Below are positions 61,534 to 64,000 of a DNA stretch of 64,000 nucleotides, piece after piece. A program made the position numbers and the translations under genes. The notes under the pieces were generated by a model that was given only the letters and a program-made list of their open reading frames with translations, was not told where the DNA came from and did no database searches. This DNA is from Diploptera punctata (lineage: Eukaryota > Arthropoda > Insecta > Blattodea > Blaberidae). The stretch lies in contig JASPKZ010007283.1 of assembly GCA_030220185.1 (NCBI GenBank), positions 953,501 through 1,017,500 on the forward strand, given 5' to 3'. Position 1 is the first letter of the stretch; each line of letters starts with the position of its first letter.

Positions 61534-62002
61534 GACTTAGTCCAATGGCTTGTTTTAATGCACTAGACACTGAACACTTACACCAAATAGATATGGGCTT
61601 AACACTAATACTCACAGTTTGTAGAAGAGTTATTAATGCAGTGGCTAAACCACACCTGATAACACTCGCACTGAGCACTCACTGAGCGTATGCTCAGAGG
61701 GGTATTGGCTACCAGAGCCTCACCCGGTTTTCACAGAACACTAAACGACACTATTTATTTATTTGTTTCACTAGCACAGAAGAAAACAAATTAACCAGCG
61801 CTGAAACGCTGGAAGGAAAGTGTTTTGATGTTTACTAGTAGTCCAGAAGGCCGTGAGAAACAGAGGGCACTGCTGTAGCGTCGTTGAACGATGTAAGCTG
61901 TGCTGTTGTTTTCAATGACGTCACTGGAGATTAGTAGAAAATCAATACGCTGTCAGCTCAATAGGGAACCAAGGCGAAGAATGATGGATAGAGTTGGATT
62001 TC

Positions 62003-62850
62003 GGACGATCTTCTTCTTATATATGTGCCGTATTTGGGCATCTTGATGTCTTGATTAGTGCTGTCCAATCCGGTGTTGTCGATTTATTGGCTTATATAGC
62101 TTGGTGTGACCGTTGCTGGTTGCTGGCCAATCAGAAGCTGGCTGGTTGTTAGCTTTTATACTCGGAAAATACGCTTGCTGGCTGCTGACCAATCACAGCG
62201 TACTTGTGTATACTGGCTTTATTTAGTCAGTAGACCTAAGCGAAGGCTTCGGCTACTGGTTTATGAAGATCTTCCATTCCACGTACAGTCATCGTACAGC
62301 AGATAGGATATCACTCTGAAGCTTTAGACACGAATTTCTTCTGTTAGTTATTTGAATGTGGCGGACCGCAGTGAAAACGGAATCTTATGTAACTGATATT
62401 ATTGGGTATATTGCATAATTAGACACAAATTTACGTGGTTTTTTTGTTTGTTTTCTTCTGATGTATTTAAAATAGAAATTAATTGAACCAACTGATGTAT
62501 CCGAAAGGATACATTAAGATTTTAACGGTTAATACATTTAATATGTGATGGAAAAGTTAATGAAGAGAAATTATTTTAATTTGTGTTAAATTATACAAAC
62601 AATATTCAATAGGTAAGAAGTTAATTTTATGCATGGTTAGTTTCAATGCAATCCGAAACGTATAAATAAGCTTGCATAAGGAATTGTGTTTATCTCATTT
62701 AAGGGTTAATAAAAGAAAGTTGCATTCCTTAAATCAGCAAAATCAGAATATAACTTGGATTTGATGAGGAATTAGCTAACTTTATGCACTTCTTGCGTGA
62801 CGGACTCTATATTTATTGTAGGTAAGCAAATTCCTTAAGATGCACCGAAC
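62003..62850. other. Flank of copy J2, promoter-like words, otherwise anonymous
   Basis: 62090-62250 contains cttatatagc and two CCAAT words (ggccaatcagaagc, gaccaatcacagcg). This could be the 5' end of another copy of the J family or a promoter for something outside the window. From 62350 to 62850 the DNA is AT-rich with nothing recognised. Confidence 0.4.
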
Positions 62851-62852
62851 CC

Positions 62853-63062
62853 ATAACTAACTAACTCTATCGAAACTGCGTGTTCATGGCCACGCGATCA
62901 TAAGCTCTCTATACATCCCTATCCTGATTTAATATTTTCCAATCATTCCCTGTATAATCTACTTCTCTCAAATCATGGTTAATGTTATTTTCTCATCTCA
63001 TTCTCGGTCTACCAACTGGGGGTTTTCCCTCTGGTTTTCGTACAAGAAGTTTCCTTGTAACT
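62853..63062 (-). mobile_element. LINE family A 3' fragment
   Basis: Same text as the end of the full-length copy: 'ggccacgcgatcataagctc' (there ggccgcgcggacataagctc), 'tacatccctatcctga', 'aatcattccctgtataa' and 'ttctcggtctaccaactggg'. Breaks off at about 63062 inside the protein segment 'GKPEG', so it is a 5'-truncated copy of roughly 210 bp. Confidence 0.88.
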
Positions 63063-63064
63063 CT

Positions 63065-63605
63065 TTTGTTTTCCGTTCGTGCCACAACCCATACTGACTA
63101 AAATTCCACATTTTTTTTTTGGAATCAATCCAGCGCATTACTCGATCTTTGAAGCAAGGTTTCATTAATAGAATCGCTGTGCTAGGGCACAGAAGGGTTG
63201 TAATGTAAGTGACTTTTTGTCGAAAACGAAAGACGGTAAGTGAATGTAGAACAAGAATTTGGTTCATAATGAGAACAGCTGGTGACATGGGCGGACAACA
63301 CAGGTGTAACTTCATCCTTGTCGGAATTCTAACAAAATAAAAACTATTCTACATTACAACACCACGTGGAGGTGAAGCAAAATAAAATGTCCGCATCCCA
63401 TAGACGCGTTTTCGTCCAAACTTACCTCCTCTTTCTTTGTTCCTCTCCCCAGCCTGATCCGTAGCGTCAATCATATTCACACATATTGAGTTTCATTTGC
63501 TCGCGTCCCTACCCATGGTATCCCCTACCTGTCAGCTGACCTTATGTCGCTGAACCATGCCCGTTCGCACATATCACGAACAATTATTTGGCTATATCTC
63601 TATCT
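63065..63605. other. Anonymous intergenic DNA
   Basis: On the - strand near 63060-63315 'SVLHSLTVFRFRQKVTYI' and 'PCFKDRVMRWIDSKK' are readable but match nothing I know. No gene supported. Confidence 0.4.
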
Positions 63606-63606
63606 G

Positions 63607-63618
63607 CCATTATTATTA

Positions 63619-63669
<51 letters not shown>
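63607..63669. repeat. (ATT)n microsatellite
   Basis: Trinucleotide tract, mostly perfect, which produces the poly-Leu and poly-Ile open frames seen in this region; those frames are not genes. Confidence 0.95.
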
Positions 63670-63673
<4 letters not shown>

Positions 63674-63799
63674 TGTTGTTTTCATTGCTACCAGTAGTAC
63701 AGGTCGTATTTTTATTTTTATTAGTATTTGTTTTTATTTTTTTAAATGCCCCAGGTCGTCCTTTTTGGACATTTCTGGTGTTCTCTCCTGCGTTGGCGT

Positions 63800-64000
63800 A
63801 ATTGTAACCCAGTTCCGAGGCTGGGGCGCCTGGAAGGCGGAGTTACGTTGCCCCGATGATATTATGGGTTATGATGATGATAGTGGTGCGCCAGGATAGT
63901 CTTTAATCCTAAGCTTAATCTAAGATGAATATGAATGATGATGATTGCGATGACCGTATGATATTTGGGGACCGTTTGGACCTTAAAGTTTCCTGACATT
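63800..64000 (-). mobile_element. SINE family 1 copy, cut by the window end
   Basis: 63905-64000 reads 'gatgatgattgcgatgaccg', 'tatgatatttggggaccgtt' and 'tggaccttaaagtttcctga', matching the body of the copy at 2660-2752. The tRNA head would lie beyond 64000. 63800-63905 (ccgaggctggggcgcctgga) belongs to an unidentified neighbouring repeat. Confidence 0.75.

Larger units (their letters stand above)
56835..61990 (-). mobile_element. Full-length non-LTR element (copy J2) with poly(A) tail and target duplication, inactive
   Basis: The word gagttggat(tt) borders both ends (56827-56837, merging with the tail, and 61991-62001). On the - strand: 5' UTR (61990-61540), N-terminal frame, ORF1 (61183-59867), ORF2 endonuclease starting with a 14-bp overlap (59880), RT (to 57182), 3' UTR with a hairpin (57124-57087) and a poly(A) of about 46 bases (T-run at 56834-56879). 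ORF1-CCHC plus endonuclease-RT organisation and the wording of the RT fit the Jockey group. Frameshifts break ORF2. It inserted beside, or into, the 5' end of copy J1. Confidence 0.92.

Overview
This is a eukaryotic, intron-containing, AT-rich and very repeat-dense window. The one host gene I can assemble is an insect chemosensory ionotropic receptor (IR). The transposon mix (non-LTR elements, Tc1/mariner, pogo-like, hAT, Penelope-like, one gypsy LTR element, tRNA-derived SINEs) and the very long introns fit a large-genome polyneopteran insect, most likely a cockroach or termite. The species is inference.

The IR gene runs left to right on the + strand across the first 36 kb. Exon 1 is 2045-2380 (signal peptide and start of the N-terminal domain), exon 2 is 12524-12992 (end of the N-terminal domain and first half of ligand-binding lobe S1), and exon 3 is 33986-36247 (rest of S1, M1, pore loop, M2, S2, M3, stop). 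Splice phases agree (0, then 1) and the joined reading frame would be 625 codons including the stop. Exon 3 is cut at 34092/35285 by a young antisense LINE fragment flanked by a 5-bp target duplication, so this allele looks disrupted, although a possible in-frame splice around the insert is described.

Intron 1 (10.1 kb) holds SINEs, a pogo-like relic, a LINE relic, a long palindrome, a five-unit tandem repeat, a cluster of three tRNA-like units with terminal inverted repeats, and a Tc1/mariner deletion derivative with about 141-bp inverted repeats. Intron 2 (21 kb) holds a Penelope-like fragment, a full-length but dead LINE (14728-17990, 12-bp target duplication), and a nested structure: a pogo-like transposase pseudogene split by a complete gypsy-type LTR retrotransposon (18871-25957). 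The gypsy element has near-identical LTRs, intact gag and pol frames, a textbook -1 frameshift signal between them (slippery heptamer, 7-nt spacer, 9-bp stem, possible pseudoknot), and an in-frame deletion that removes the reverse transcriptase active site.

From 36 to 51 kb there is no recognisable host coding gene, only transposon relics (two Tc1/mariner copies, LINE pieces, a Penelope-like GIY-YIG relic, a hAT relic, SINEs) and anonymous AT-rich DNA, plus one GC-richer stretch with CRE-like sites near 50 kb that could be a promoter.

From 51.6 to 62 kb everything is on the - strand and comes from non-LTR elements with zinc-knuckle ORF1 proteins: an ORF1 remnant of one family, an ORF1-only derivative (ORF2 missing, with an internal 1.23-kb tandem duplication), and a full-length relative with ORF1, endonuclease, RT, 3' UTR and poly(A). 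The two relatives share a 3' UTR hairpin whose stem differs in sequence but still pairs. The last 2 kb carries SINE and LINE tails and microsatellites.
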